Source: Verrucomicrobiota bacterium
GTDB taxonomy: Bacteria > Verrucomicrobiota > Verrucomicrobiae > Limisphaerales > UBA11358
Assembly: GCA_014860005.1 (NCBI GenBank)
Contig: JACZKP010000037.1
Coordinates: 1 to 52,391, forward strand
Direction of reading: 5' to 3'
DNA length: 52,391 bases
The notes below the pieces were generated by a model. It was not told where the DNA came from, made no database searches, and saw only the letters and a list, made by a program, of their open reading frames with translations. This document shows positions 44,304 through 52,249 of the stretch, piece after piece. Each line of letters opens with the position of its first letter. Within the stretch, counting starts at the first letter, position 1. The translations under genes were made by a program, and so were the position numbers.

Positions 44304-44340
44304 GGGACATCTCCGGAATCGCCAGCTCCGACACGTTGTA

Positions 44341-44556
44341 TTAATCGCCTCTGAGGTCAGTCACCGGCAAAGTGAAATTCATTCGCGCGTCAACAAATTC
44401 GCCCAGAATCAGCATGTTGGTGATATGGCGGTTGAAACAGAAGAAAAGAGCCTCAAGCCCCGTTTCAAACACGCGGGCTTTCTCGTGTTTCGCCGTCCAA
44501 CCAGAAAAGCCCTCGACGTAATTCAACGTCCTTTTGTTTTGCAATAATACATTCAT
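44341..44556 (-). CDS. Hypothetical small protein
   Basis: The reading from the ATG at 44554-44556 gives MNVLLQNKRTLNYVEGFSGW, TAKHEKARVFETGLEALFFC and ARMNFTLPVTDLRGD. The even amino-acid use and the lack of a matching alternative frame favour it as a true gene. Small orphan proteins with this 'LNY...W...KHE-A' pattern recur in this group of bacteria. The function is unknown. Confidence 0.55.
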   Translation of the reverse strand: MNVLLQNKRTLNYVEGFSGWTAKHEKARVFETGLEALFFCFNRHITNMLILGEFVDARMNFTLPVTDLRGD

Positions 44557-45011
44557 AATCCTGCGGTTCAGGAACTTCCCGGCCACCCGCTCCTTCGAAA
44601 CCTGGCCAGATCGTCAGCGTCTCAACGCCCCGACGCCACCTCCCGTTGATCCTGCCCCCAATGTGGTCGGCCCCGTCTTGCGTGGTCATATCCATCTCAC
44701 TGTCTCCGCTCCGCCTTTCCCACCGATGAAACTTTGCCGTCTTATGTCAACGCTTCCCAATACTTTGTTCGTATGCGCGCGATACCTTAAATCTATGGGC
44801 AAGGCATCGCCGAGGAAGAGGCGTTGAAACAGGGCATGGAAGAAAAGCGCCGCGGGTTCACGGAAATGGAAAAGGAGATTTAAGCGAAGGCGTAAATGGT
44901 AGCACGGGCGACCGCCTGTCGTGTCCGGCGACTCACCGGACACAATTCCCGTCTTTGCACCCGCCGCTCGCCCCGCTAGTCTCGTCCACGTCAGAATTTC
45001 AAAACAACTCC
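44557..45011. other. Gap upstream of mod with one remnant and a repeat fragment
   Basis: The stretch contains a repeat-like segment (44773-44811, see finding), a gene-tail remnant (44791-44883) and otherwise no convincing gene. A promoter for mod must lie in or near 44885-45000, but none is clear. Confidence 0.4.
44791..44883 (+). pseudogene. Possible 3' tail of a housekeeping gene
   Basis: The plus strand reads GIAEEEALKQGMEEKRRGFT and EMEKEI before a stop at 44881-44883, and is blocked by a stop at 44788-44790. The pattern EEEALKQGMEEKxxxF resembles the C terminus of ThiC-type phosphomethylpyrimidine synthases, but I am not sure. There is no plausible gene body upstream. Confidence 0.3.
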
Positions 45012-46751
45012 ATGCCGACGCTGAACTGGATTGGGAAAGAGGCCGTGGTGAACCATCACCATCAAGTCCCGTTTCATCTGCTCAAGGACGTGCCGGAACT
45101 CGCGTGCGGACAACCGGGCGACGGCAATCTCATCGTGCAGGGCGACAATCTCGTTGCGCTCAAGGCGCTCCTCCCGTACTACGCCGGGCAGGTCAAGTGC
45201 ATCTACATTGACCCGCCTTACAATACGGGTGACGAGAGTTGGGTTTACAACGACAACGTGAACAGCCCGGTCATCTCCGAATGGCTCGGCAAGACTGTTG
45301 GCAAGGAAGGTGAAGATCTCTCCCGCCACGACAAATGGCTGTGCATGTTGTATCCGCGCCTCGCCTTGCTGCGGCTCTTTCTGAGGCGCGACGGTGTGAT
45401 ATTCGTAAGCATGGACGAAACGGAGGCAGGCTACCTCCGCCTCCTGATGGATGATATTTTCGGGCGCGAGAACGCACTTGGAAGTCTCGTTTGGAAACGC
45501 CGCAGTTCGAGTGCGATGCGCGGCACTCCACTGTCGGTCGATCATGAATATGTTTTCTGTTACGCCTGCGAAGTCGGTCAAGCACGGCTTTACGGATTGG
45601 AAAAAGGGCTTGAGTCATACCCGAACGAAGACGAGCGAGGACGATTCGCGAGCACCGACCTCACAGTTGGCATGGGGCGCGATGCACGTCCGAACCAATT
45701 CTATCCTATCACCAACCCACGAACCGGCAGGGTTTACCAGCCGAATCCTGAGCGCGTATGGCGGTTTTATCCAGAGACGATGCAGGAAGTTATAGCCAAA
45801 GGACTGATCATTTGGCCCGACGATTTTCCAGAAAGGCGCATGGAGCGTCCGCGATACAGAACTTACTTCGATCCAAACACAGAAAAGCCAAAACCTGTTT
45901 CAAGCTGGATCGAGACGCCCACAGCGGCGGCCAACGCGTCGAGTGAAGCAGTCGAGTGGGATGTCACCATTTTAAGTTCAGGGATGAATCAGGAAGGTGG
46001 AAAGGTGTTACAGCAGATCTTAGGAACGAAGTCGTTCGCATATCCAAAACCCGTCTCGCTTGTGACTTCACTTGTTCAAGCTGCGACACGTAGCGGCGAC
46101 CTCATACTCGACTCATTCGGCGGCAGCGGCACGACCGGCCACGCGGTTTTGAATTCGAACAAAGCGGACGGCGGCAACCGGCGTTTCATCCTCGTGGAAA
46201 TGGAATCCAAAATCGCGCGCGACATCACCGCCGAGCGGGTCAAACGCGTCGCGCAAGGCTACACGAACGCCAAAGGTGAACAGGTCGAAGGCTTGGGCGG
46301 CGGTTTCCGCTTCTGCGAACTGGGCGAGCCGTTGTTTGACGAGCGCGGGCAGATCAAACCCTCCGTGCGCTTCGCGGACCTGGCGCGGCACGTGTATTTC
46401 ACCGAGACCGGCGAGCCACTTCCTGATCTTGTAGGAGACGACGTGAGGAGTCTCAGTTCAAATCCGAGCGGGAAGGAAAGTCTGAGACTCCTCACGTCGT
46501 TTCCTACAAAGAATTGGTCACCGCTGCTTGGTGTATGTCGCGGCGTGGGCATTTATCTTTTGTTCAACGGCATTCTCGGGGACAAGAGCGCGAACGGCGG
46601 AAACATTTTGACGCGCAGCGTGCTGGCACAGTTGCCCAAGTTCGACGGGCAGAAGGTGATTTATTGCGCCGGTTGTCTGCTGGGCAAGGATCGTTTGCAG
46701 GCGGAGCGCATCATCGTCCGGCAAACGCCCTACGAAATCAAAATCAGTTAA
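45012..46751 (+). CDS. mod: Type III restriction-modification DNA methyltransferase (Mod)
   Basis: I use the ATG at 45012 (MPTLNWIGKEAVVNHHHQVP); an earlier in-frame start at 44955 adds only 19 residues. The 579-residue protein has motif IV DPPYNTG at about 67-73, the start of the N6-adenine target pocket, and motif I FGGSGTTGHAVL at about 369, so the order is beta-class as in type III Mod proteins. Target-recognition sequence lies between (about 165-360). Residues 473-500 are translated from an inserted palindromic element. The stop TAA lies inside the left arm of an inverted repeat that bounds the next gene. Mod methylates the host recognition site and guides Res. Confidence 0.92.
   Translation: MPTLNWIGKEAVVNHHHQVPFHLLKDVPELACGQPGDGNLIVQGDNLVALKALLPYYAGQVKCIYIDPPYNTGDESWVYNDNVNSPVISEWLGKTVGKEGEDLSRHDKWLCMLYPRLALLRLFLRRDGVIFVSMDETEAGYLRLLMDDIFGRENALGSLVWKRRSSSAMRGTPLSVDHEYVFCYACEVGQARLYGLEKGLESYPNEDERGRFASTDLTVGMGRDARPNQFYPITNPRTGRVYQPNPERVWRFYPETMQEVIAKGLIIWPDDFPERRMERPRYRTYFDPNTEKPKPVSSWIETPTAAANASSEAVEWDVTILSSGMNQEGGKVLQQILGTKSFAYPKPVSLVTSLVQAATRSGDLILDSFGGSGTTGHAVLNSNKADGGNRRFILVEMESKIARDITAERVKRVAQGYTNAKGEQVEGLGGGFRFCELGEPLFDERGQIKPSVRFADLARHVYFTETGEPLPDLVGDDVRSLSSNPSGKESLRLLTSFPTKNWSPLLGVCRGVGIYLLFNGILGDKSANGGNILTRSVLAQLPKFDGQKVIYCAGCLLGKDRLQAERIIVRQTPYEIKIS
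46428..46511. repeat. Palindromic element inserted in frame in mod (TGTAGGAGACGACGT family)
   Basis: The arms 46428-46456 and 46482-46511 are inverted copies differing at about two positions (core TTGTAGGA(G/A)ACGACGTGAG and its complement), with a 25-base centre. Both frames of the surrounding gene stay open through it. Another member is at 27217-27297. Family neighbours of Mod go from the 'VYFTETGEPLP' block straight to 'SPLLGVCRG', so it appears to be extra sequence. Confidence 0.85.
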
Positions 46752-46777
46752 CCACAGAGAACGCAGAGAACACAAAG
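46748..46777. repeat. Left arm of the inverted repeat around the GxxExxY gene
   Basis: The 30 bases starting TTAACCACAGAGAACGCAG match the reverse complement of 47211-47240 at 26 of 30 positions. The mod stop codon TAA (46749-46751) is the first part of this arm. Confidence 0.85.
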
Positions 46778-46788
46778 AAAGGCCCCCG

Positions 46789-47244
46789 ATGAAAGACATC
46801 AAAGCGTTGAGCGATCAAGTCCGGCAGATTGCCTATGACATTCACGTTTATCACGCACATGGGCATTTGGAGAAAGTGTATGAGAATGCGCTGGCCCATC
46901 GACTTGCCAAGGCAGGGCTGGACGTGAAGCAGCAGCATCCGATCAAAGTCTATGACGAGGACGGGACGCTGATCGGAGATTATCTGGCGGACTTGTTGGT
47001 GGAAGGCGTTTTGATCATCGAATTGAAGACGGCGAAGGAGCTGACACCAGAACACGAAGCACAGATTCTTGGCTACCTGAAATCGGCCCGGCTTGAACAC
47101 GGATTGTTAATCAACTTCGGCTCTTACAGATTTGAAATCCGCAAATTCGTGTGGTCGGAGAATCAACCGCAGCAAGCGCAAAGGACGCAAAGGATTTTGG
47201 GTTTTCTCATCTCTGCGTTCTCTGCGTTCTTTGCGGTTAAATAA
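46789..47244 (+). CDS. GxxExxY protein (PD-(D/E)XK-superfamily)
   Basis: The 151-residue protein has the name-giving block GHLEKVYENAL at about 25-35 and the family features SDQVRQIAYDIHVYHA, IKVYDEDGTLIGDYLADLLV and VLIIELKTAKEL, with D-x(n)-E-x-K (GDYLADLLVEGVLIIELK) as a nuclease-like acidic core. The biochemical role of the family is not established. The C-terminal tail from about residue 125 (ENQPQQAQRTQRILGF) is encoded by the right flanking repeat. It stands between mod and res and is bordered by inverted repeats, as if inserted. The start is ATG 46789. Confidence 0.88.
   Translation: MKDIKALSDQVRQIAYDIHVYHAHGHLEKVYENALAHRLAKAGLDVKQQHPIKVYDEDGTLIGDYLADLLVEGVLIIELKTAKELTPEHEAQILGYLKSARLEHGLLINFGSYRFEIRKFVWSENQPQQAQRTQRILGFLISAFSAFFAVK
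47211..47240. repeat. Right arm of the inverted repeat around the GxxExxY gene
   Basis: The reverse complement begins TTAACCGCAAAGAACGCAG and pairs with 46748-46777 at 26 of 30 positions. It codes for the last residues of the GxxExxY protein, whose TAA is at 47242-47244. Confidence 0.85.
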
Positions 47245-47246
47245 AT

Positions 47247-47459
47247 ATGAAAGCGATGGCGATGATTGAAGCCCAGGCCCTCGCGCGCCGTTTCAACGAA
47301 GATGAAGCGGTGTGGCGCAGCTACGAGCACAAGCGAGCCTTGCGGCGATTACTCGGCTCGCGCACGCCCCTGCCGGAGGACATTTTAGATTATCCCGACT
47401 GGCAGGAAGCGGAACGGGAATGTCGCGCGGTGCGCGACGTCGGCTTTTTCCACCCATGA
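47247..47459 (+). CDS. Small conserved-looking protein in the restriction-modification operon
   Basis: The 70-residue protein (MKAMAMIEAQALARRFNEDE, AVWRSYEHKRALRRLLGSRT, PLPEDILDYPDWQEAERECR) starts two bases after the GxxExxY stop and overlaps the next start by four bases (ATGA, 47456-47459). It is charged and helical, with no membrane segment. I do not recognise it. Coupled translation with the ORF6N gene suggests a joint role. It may be an accessory or control protein of the operon. Confidence 0.6.
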   Translation: MKAMAMIEAQALARRFNEDEAVWRSYEHKRALRRLLGSRTPLPEDILDYPDWQEAERECRAVRDVGFFHP

Positions 47460-47989
47460 AAATCATGAAGCCAAAGAAGCCCATTGAATCCCTGATTCTC
47501 AACCTGCGCGGTCAGAAGGTGATTCTCGCCGCAGATCTGGCGGAACTTTACGATGTGCCGACGAAACGGCTAAACGAACAGGTGAAGCGCAACGCCGACC
47601 GTTTCCCCGAAGATTTTTTGTTCCAACTGACCAAAGCAGAAGCGGAGGAAGTTCAGCGTTCAAGGTCGCAATTTGCGACCTTGAAGCAGGGACAGAATAT
47701 CAAATACTTGCCCCACGCCTTCACCGAACATGGCGCAATCATGGCGGCGACGGTGTTAAACAGCCCCGAAGCCGTCGCCATGAGCGTGTTTGTGGTGCGG
47801 GCCTTCATGCAGATGCGCGAGCAACTGGTGGCCAACGCGGCGATCCTCAAACGGCTGGCGGAAATTGACAAGACGTTGCTGGAACACGACCGAGGTTTGC
47901 AAGTCATCTGGACGAAGCTGCAACCGCTGCTCGCGCCGCCCGAACCGCCTAAGCGGCGCATCAAGGGTTTCAACCCGCACGACGAATGA
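47456..47989 (+). CDS. ORF6N-domain protein
   Basis: I use the ATG at 47456, which overlaps the preceding stop (ATGA); a frame to 47312 has no match. The 177-residue protein has the ORF6N DNA-binding domain in its first 90 residues (IESLILNLRGQKVILAADLA, ELYDVPTKRLNEQVKRNADR, FPEDFLFQLTKAE). It then has a block typical of chromosomal ORF6N proteins (YLPHAFTEHGAIMAATVLNS, AVAMSVFVVRAFMQMREQL) and a helical tail. Such proteins are common in phages and next to restriction systems. The 4-base overlap (ATGA, 47986-47989) with res points to translational coupling. Confidence 0.88.
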   Translation: MKIMKPKKPIESLILNLRGQKVILAADLAELYDVPTKRLNEQVKRNADRFPEDFLFQLTKAEAEEVQRSRSQFATLKQGQNIKYLPHAFTEHGAIMAATVLNSPEAVAMSVFVVRAFMQMREQLVANAAILKRLAEIDKTLLEHDRGLQVIWTKLQPLLAPPEPPKRRIKGFNPHDE

Positions 47990-50670
47990 TCACGCTGAAG
48001 TCATATCAATCGCGCGTGCTGGATTCGCTACGCGACTTCTTCCGCATCGCAGCGCAGCTGCAAAACCCCGACCCGGCCTTCCGTGAAATCACCTCGCGCA
48101 CTTTCGGGACGGCCACGCCTTATATTCCGGTCAGTGTCGCCGGGATGAAACCGCAAATGCCTTATGTCTGCCTGCGCGTGCCGACGGGCGGCGGGAAAAC
48201 TTTGCTGGCGTGCCACGCGGCAGGCCTGGCAATGACGGATTTCATGCGCGCCGAACGCGCGGTCGTTCTCTGGCTCGTGCCGAGCAACACGATTCTTGAC
48301 CAGACCGCCGATGCGTTGCGCGACCCGCGTCATCCGTATCGCCGCGCCTTGGAACTGGCGTGCGGGGCGGTGGAAGTGGTGACGATTGAAGAAGCGTTGC
48401 GGCTTCCGCGGGCAACGGTGGACGGGCAAACGGTTGTCATTGTGTCCACGATTCAAGCGTTCCGCGTGGAAGACACAACCGGGCGGAAAGTTTATGACCA
48501 GAACGGAAGTTTCTCGGAACACTTGCTGAACGTGCCCGCCGACCGGCTGGCGGATTTGTTGCCGGGCGCGGATGGAAACCCCAAGCCTTCACTCGTCAAC
48601 ATGCTGCGGCTGCGGCGGCCCATCGTCATCGTGGACGAGGCGCACAACGCACGCACCGACCTTTCATTCAACACGCTCGGAAATGTCTTGCCCTCGTGCA
48701 TCGTGGAATTTACCGCCACGCCCGCGCGCAGCGGCGCCGCCCCGTCGAACATACTGCATCATGTTTCCGCGGCGGAATTAAAGGCGGCGGAAATGGTGAA
48801 ATTGCCCTTGCGCGTCATCACCCGCCAGCCCAGTCAAAAGGATCAACTCCTGTCCGAAGCCATCACGTTGCGCGGTGACCTGGAAAAGATCGCCCTGGCC
48901 GAATCGCAAAAGACCGGTGAGTACTTGCGGCCCATCATGTTGATTCAGGCGGAGCGCGTGGATGCTTGCGAGCCGTTGCGTGAGCGATTGGCAAACGAGT
49001 TTGGCATTGCCAAAGACCAGGTGAAAATCTCAGTGGGCACGAACGACGAGTTGCCGGGTGCGGAAGCGATTAAATCTCCGAAAGAGCCGGCGGTGCGCTT
49101 TATCATCACGGTGCAAAAGCTGCGCGAGGGCTGGGATTGTCCATTTGCTTATGTGCTTTGCAGTTTGAAGGAGACGCGCTCGGCCACGGCGATTGAGCAA
49201 ATCGTCGGGCGCATTCTTCGCCTGCCGGACGCGCAGGCAAAGCAGCATCCCGACTTGAATTGCGCGTATGCGTTTTCAGTTTCGGATTCGTTGCCGGAAG
49301 TTTTGAATGAATTGAGGGAGGCGCTGGAAAGCAACGGATTCACGCGGGCGGAAGCGGAGCGGATCATCATTCCCGTTTCACAAGGGGCGCTGCCGCTCGG
49401 CGCGCAACCCAAGACGGTGCAGGTGTCGCCCGCGGACATTGACGCGACGGTGGCGCAGGCACAAGTGACGGCTCTGGCGGGCAAGGCGCGGATTGATACG
49501 GCCAGCGGCGCAATCACCGTGCTCGTCCCGCTCGACAAGGTCGAAGCGGAGAAGCTGGCGAGTTGCGTGAAAACGCCGGAAGCGAAGGCGAGAGTTGCCG
49601 AAGCGGTTGAACTGGTGCGGGAGATGGAAAAGGCGTTCGGCGGAAGCGGCCAGACGCGCGAACCGTCGCCTTACGAAAGGCAGATTGATTTTATCGTGCC
49701 GCTGCTTTGCGTGCTGGAGAACGGAGTGTTGTTCGAGTTCGAGAGCACGTTTCTCCTTGAGCATCCGTGGAAATTGAGCGGGAAGGATGCTTCGCTGGCC
49801 GACGGTTACAATCCGCTAAAACGTCCGGCGGGCAAAGCCGGGCTGGTGGACGTGGGCGCAAAAGGCGAAGTGCAAACGAGCGTGTTGCAGGACAAGGCGG
49901 AAACCGATTTCGTGGCGACGCTGCACCAGCATGTGCTCGCGCTGGGCGGTTCGGGCGATTGGACGCTGGAAGATTTGGTGGCGTGGGTGGACCGGCACAT
50001 TGACCATCAGGACATTCCCGCCGGCGAATCAGCCGAGTTTTTGCGACAGGTGGTTCGCGGGCTTATGGCAAAGTTTGGCATCGCCGACATTGGCCTGCTG
50101 GCGCTGGACCGCTTCCGGTTGCGGGAGCAGGTCGAGGACCGCATCCAACAACATCGTGACGGCGAACGGAAAGTGGCGTTTCAGCAATTCCTGCTTGAGG
50201 GTTCGGCGCTCGCCGTAAGTGACGAACGGGCGATCAATTTCAAAACGATGAGCTATGAACCAAGCTGGAATTACGAAGGCGGGTTTCAGTTCAAGAAACA
50301 TTACTTCGGCCCGAAGCCGGGCGAATTGCCGGAAACGACGCCCAGCGCCAAGCTCAAAGAGGAATTTCAATGCGCGCAGTTTCTCGACGGTTTGCCGGAA
50401 GTGAAATTCTGGGTGCGGAATCTCGCGAACAAGGCCACTTCCTTCCGCCTGCAAACGTCGAGGAACTGGTTTTATCCCGACTTCCTCTGCCAACTCCACG
50501 ATAGCCGCGTGCTCGTCGTGGAATACAAGGGCGAACATTTGTTTGCCGACGCGGAAGAAAAGCGCTCGGTTGGAGCAGTATGGGAAAGTCGAAGCGGCGG
50601 CAAATGTCTTTTTGTGATGCCTGAAGGTAAAGACCTGGCAAGAATCACGAGCAAGATCAGAGCGAAATAG
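47986..50670 (+). CDS. res: Type III restriction endonuclease (Res), helicase-nuclease subunit
   Basis: The 894-residue protein starts at ATG 47986. Superfamily II helicase motifs: CLRVPTGGGKTLLA (Walker A, about 62-75), the DEAH-type IVIVDEAHNART (about 215-225), ATPARSG and the C-terminal helicase domain (VQKLREGWDCPFAYVLCSLK, IEQIVGRILRLPDAQ). A C-terminal PD-(D/E)XK endonuclease core is seen at about 828-850 (WFYPDFLCQLHDSRVLVVEY followed by KG). With Mod it forms the complex that translocates and cleaves unmodified DNA between two head-to-head sites. It is the last gene of the operon. Confidence 0.93.
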   Translation: MITLKSYQSRVLDSLRDFFRIAAQLQNPDPAFREITSRTFGTATPYIPVSVAGMKPQMPYVCLRVPTGGGKTLLACHAAGLAMTDFMRAERAVVLWLVPSNTILDQTADALRDPRHPYRRALELACGAVEVVTIEEALRLPRATVDGQTVVIVSTIQAFRVEDTTGRKVYDQNGSFSEHLLNVPADRLADLLPGADGNPKPSLVNMLRLRRPIVIVDEAHNARTDLSFNTLGNVLPSCIVEFTATPARSGAAPSNILHHVSAAELKAAEMVKLPLRVITRQPSQKDQLLSEAITLRGDLEKIALAESQKTGEYLRPIMLIQAERVDACEPLRERLANEFGIAKDQVKISVGTNDELPGAEAIKSPKEPAVRFIITVQKLREGWDCPFAYVLCSLKETRSATAIEQIVGRILRLPDAQAKQHPDLNCAYAFSVSDSLPEVLNELREALESNGFTRAEAERIIIPVSQGALPLGAQPKTVQVSPADIDATVAQAQVTALAGKARIDTASGAITVLVPLDKVEAEKLASCVKTPEAKARVAEAVELVREMEKAFGGSGQTREPSPYERQIDFIVPLLCVLENGVLFEFESTFLLEHPWKLSGKDASLADGYNPLKRPAGKAGLVDVGAKGEVQTSVLQDKAETDFVATLHQHVLALGGSGDWTLEDLVAWVDRHIDHQDIPAGESAEFLRQVVRGLMAKFGIADIGLLALDRFRLREQVEDRIQQHRDGERKVAFQQFLLEGSALAVSDERAINFKTMSYEPSWNYEGGFQFKKHYFGPKPGELPETTPSAKLKEEFQCAQFLDGLPEVKFWVRNLANKATSFRLQTSRNWFYPDFLCQLHDSRVLVVEYKGEHLFADAEEKRSVGAVWESRSGGKCLFVMPEGKDLARITSKIRAK

Positions 50671-50744
50671 ACGTGTTGGTGTTTGCGCTCTACGGCCTGA
50701 CTGCAATCCAAGTTTCGCGGAGCGGCGGAAAAGTTTCACTTGGT

Positions 50745-51641
50745 TCAGAACGCTACCGGTGCGGTGAGGCTTTTGACGATCTCGATGTATTGTTGCAGGG
50801 CGCGTGAATCGTCATCCCGGTTCCAGGCAATGTAGTAATCGCTCCTGACCGGCGGCGCCAAGGGCCGGAATGCCACTCCGGGGTGGGGCAAGTTTTTGAT
50901 GTGCTCGCGCGCCAGCGTGACGCCCAAACCTTCGGCGACGAAGGTCATGAGCGCGGGTTCCAACTCGGCGTCCTGGAGAATTCTCGGCGTAAAGCCCGCC
51001 GGCTGGCAGGTTTCGCAGAGCCAGTCGCGAAAACCCGGATGCGTCTTCTCGGACATGCCTACGAAGAACATCGTTTTCAGCGCGCCGAGATTTACGCGGC
51101 GCTTCCTGGCCAGTGGATGTTTTGCCGGCAGGACCACGACCGTTCTGTGCCGGGCGATGCTTTCCCATTGCAGTCCCCGCGTGGAGGCCGGTGGCCGCAG
51201 CCCCACAAAGCCCAGATCAATCTTGCGCGCTTCCAGGGCGCGAAACTGTTCCGCCGGCGCCAGGTCGAAGAGGTTCAGCGCAACGTGTGGGAAGGCCAGG
51301 CGGAAGGCCCCGAGCGTTTCGGGGAGCAGCTCGAAGTTAAAATTGGACGAATACGCGATGTTCAACTGGCCGGTCTCGCCCCGGCTGAGACGCTGCACCG
51401 CCTTAACACTTTCCGTGGCCAGCGCCAGTACGCGTCTGGCATCAACGAGGAAAGCCCGCCCTTCCTCAGTCAAGGCCACCTGGCTTTTGGAACGGTTCAG
51501 AAGGCGCACGCCGATCTCCTCCTCCAGGTTATGGATCTGGCGCGTGAGCGACGGCTGCGCTAAATGCAACTTGGCGGCTGCCTTGGTGAAATTCAAAATC
51601 TCCGCCACGGCTACGAAATCCCGAAAGTGACGCAGTTCCAT
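50745..51641 (-). CDS. LysR-family transcriptional regulator
   Basis: The 298-residue protein has the N-terminal winged helix-turn-helix of LysR regulators (MELRHFRDFVAVAEILNFTK, AAAKLHLAQPSLTRQIHNLE, EEIGVRLLNRSKSQVALTEEG) and a C-terminal periplasmic-binding-protein-like effector domain. The start is ATG 51639-51641. It is transcribed away from the osmC pseudogene. LysR proteins often regulate the divergent gene, here dead, so its present target is unknown. Confidence 0.93.
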   Translation of the reverse strand: MELRHFRDFVAVAEILNFTKAAAKLHLAQPSLTRQIHNLEEEIGVRLLNRSKSQVALTEEGRAFLVDARRVLALATESVKAVQRLSRGETGQLNIAYSSNFNFELLPETLGAFRLAFPHVALNLFDLAPAEQFRALEARKIDLGFVGLRPPASTRGLQWESIARHRTVVVLPAKHPLARKRRVNLGALKTMFFVGMSEKTHPGFRDWLCETCQPAGFTPRILQDAELEPALMTFVAEGLGVTLAREHIKNLPHPGVAFRPLAPPVRSDYYIAWNRDDDSRALQQYIEIVKSLTAPVAF

Positions 51642-52249
51642 ATCGTGACCCGCAGTTTAGCAATTTCAATTGCATTAGCAACCGGTCAATGGCGTTCACA
51701 CGCTCAACGTCGCGGCGCAGTGGTGATGCCCATAGCTTAAAGGTATCGCCATTGCGCATTCTAAGTATTAGCGCAGGCGCGGCCCAAGGACGATCCTGAG
51801 CGCGGAATGAAACCATATAGTCGGAAGGCCTCAGTCCTTTGGCTGGGCACACTCATCAGCGTGGCAAAGGCGCCATCAGCACACCGAATGCTGTACTGAA
51901 GAAAGTCCCCCTACGCCTCCGGCAGCGTCCTCAAGCGGAAGGGGCACGAACCCGCCTGAACTGATTGCGACCGCTCCGCCGGCAGCTTTTCGATGACCCT
52001 GGCCAATGAACTGGGAGAGGCCGGGTATCACCCGCGTCAAATTGATACCACGGCGACCGTCACGATGGAGGAGATCGCCGCCGTGTGGACGATGACGCAG
52101 ATCCATCTGGATGTGATTGCGACGGTGCCAAAGGTGGCGCAATGCGACTTTATTGATGCAGCGTTGCGGGCAAGAGCGAATTGTCCCATCTCGCGCTCGC
52201 TGAACGCCAACATCTCGATGCGCGCGAACCTGAAGCATGGTGCGGCGGC
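51642..52249. other. Region between the LysR gene and yjbQ
   Basis: The first 200 bases hold a short repeat-like segment (51721-51759). From about 51845 the plus strand carries the osmC remnant listed separately. No intact gene or RNA is seen. Confidence 0.45.
51845..52228 (+). pseudogene. osmC: OsmC-family peroxiredoxin, broken by several frameshifts
   Basis: Three frames in succession spell an OsmC-like protein: GKGAISTPNAVLKKVP (51863-51910), then after a shift YASGSVLKRK (51912 on), then GTNPPELIAT (51943 on), then SAGSFSMTLANELGEAG, ITQIHLDVIATVPKVAQ and ANCPISRSLNANISMRANL (51975 on). The breaks sit at short runs of C and G and at one missing base. OsmC proteins reduce organic peroxides with a Cys-Cys pair; the CPIS motif with one Cys is present. 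The gene is dead as read here. Divergent orientation to LysR suggests a former regulatory pair. Confidence 0.75.
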
